The notes beneath the pieces are model-generated. The model had not been told where the DNA came from. It did not search any database and was given only the letters and a program-made list of their open reading frames with translations. Below are positions 11,056 through 11,285 of a stretch of DNA of 11,285 nt, piece after piece (positions within the stretch are counted from its first letter, which is position 1; each line of letters begins with the position of its first letter). The translations under genes were made by a program, and so were the position numbers. Source of the DNA: an uncultured Verrucomicrobiota bacterium (GTDB taxonomy: Bacteria; Verrucomicrobiota; Kiritimatiellia; RFP12; UBA3636); contig CAMNDA010000343.1 in the NCBI GenBank assembly GCA_946534745.1, positions 1-11,285 on the forward strand. The letters run 5' to 3'.

Positions 11056-11285
11056 ATGAAACGTTCCACGAAACATACAACGGCGCCCGCCGCCGTCCAC
11101 TACGTCCCGGCCGAGATGTTCGACGTCACGAAGGTCGTGCGCGGCGAGGGCGTCTGCGAGGTCGCCTGCGCGGCGATCGAGAAGCGCTTCTCGACCCCCG
11201 CGAAGAAGCACTTCTTCGGGCTGCGCACGCCCGTGCCGTTCGCCGTGGAGATCCCGGTCGGCGGCGACGCGGCCGCGTTCGAGGC
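11056..11285 (+). CDS. unrecognised protein, N-terminal part, runs off the window
   Basis: An open frame from an ATG 5 nt after the stop of the giant hydrolase gene to the window edge, 76 full codons (MKRSTKHTTAPAAVHYVPAE...). There is no signal peptide and no Shine-Dalgarno. The short gap suggests translation from the same mRNA as the upstream gene. After a basic, Thr-rich start comes a mixed region (MFDVTKVVRGEGVCEVACAA, then KKHFFGLRTPVPFAVEIPVG) that looks like a folded beta-rich protein. I do not recognise the family and assign no function. The codon pattern is GC-rich like the neighbours, which supports a real gene. Confidence 0.6.
   Translation, partial: MKRSTKHTTAPAAVHYVPAEMFDVTKVVRGEGVCEVACAAIEKRFSTPAKKHFFGLRTPVPFAVEIPVGGDAAAFE

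Overview
The window is a GC-rich, gene-dense piece of a bacterial genome. Secreted multidomain esterases with glycine-rich linkers, reuse of C-terminal modules between unrelated enzymes, weak or absent Shine-Dalgarno sites on the secreted genes and an AAA_14/DUF4143 ATPase gene together suggest a member of the PVC group, perhaps a gut-type Verrucomicrobiota (Kiritimatiellae or Lentisphaeria). This is inference from protein style; there is no rRNA or marker gene to confirm it.

Layout. Bases 1-359 (minus) hold the N-terminal part of a cytoplasmic alpha/beta hydrolase. It is divergent from a secreted phytase-like esterase (509-2056, plus), with back-to-back promoter candidates between them. Next come a secreted SGNH/GDSL hydrolase with two C-terminal beta-sandwich-like modules (2247-3899), an AAA_14/DUF4143 ATPase (4143-5483) with an AT-rich promoter region, and a 1760-residue secreted protein (5768-11050). 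That protein joins a degenerate SGNH domain, an intact-looking SGNH domain, a CE1-like alpha/beta esterase, three A-B accessory module pairs and a terminal domain. A partial unrecognised gene starts 5 nt after it (11056-end).

How the genes may work together. The extracytoplasmic proteins look like a set for removing ester groups (acetyl, feruloyl or similar) from polysaccharides, with the A-B modules as candidate binding or spacer domains. The ~140-residue terminal domain is shared by the phytase-like esterase and the giant protein, so it is a candidate sorting, anchoring or docking module. The ATPase differs from its neighbours: it has a strong Shine-Dalgarno, an AT-rich upstream region with repeated motifs, and a related hairpin-forming direct repeat on each side. 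It may be a separately acquired cassette placed between two paralogous hydrolase genes.

Regulation. Promoter-like -35/-10 pairs precede all five genes whose starts lie in the window, except the last partial one. The leaders of the three secreted genes each hold a tetraloop hairpin at nearly the same distance from the -10 box, with paired differences between the two paralogues. No tRNA, rRNA, CRISPR array or recognisable insertion sequence is seen.
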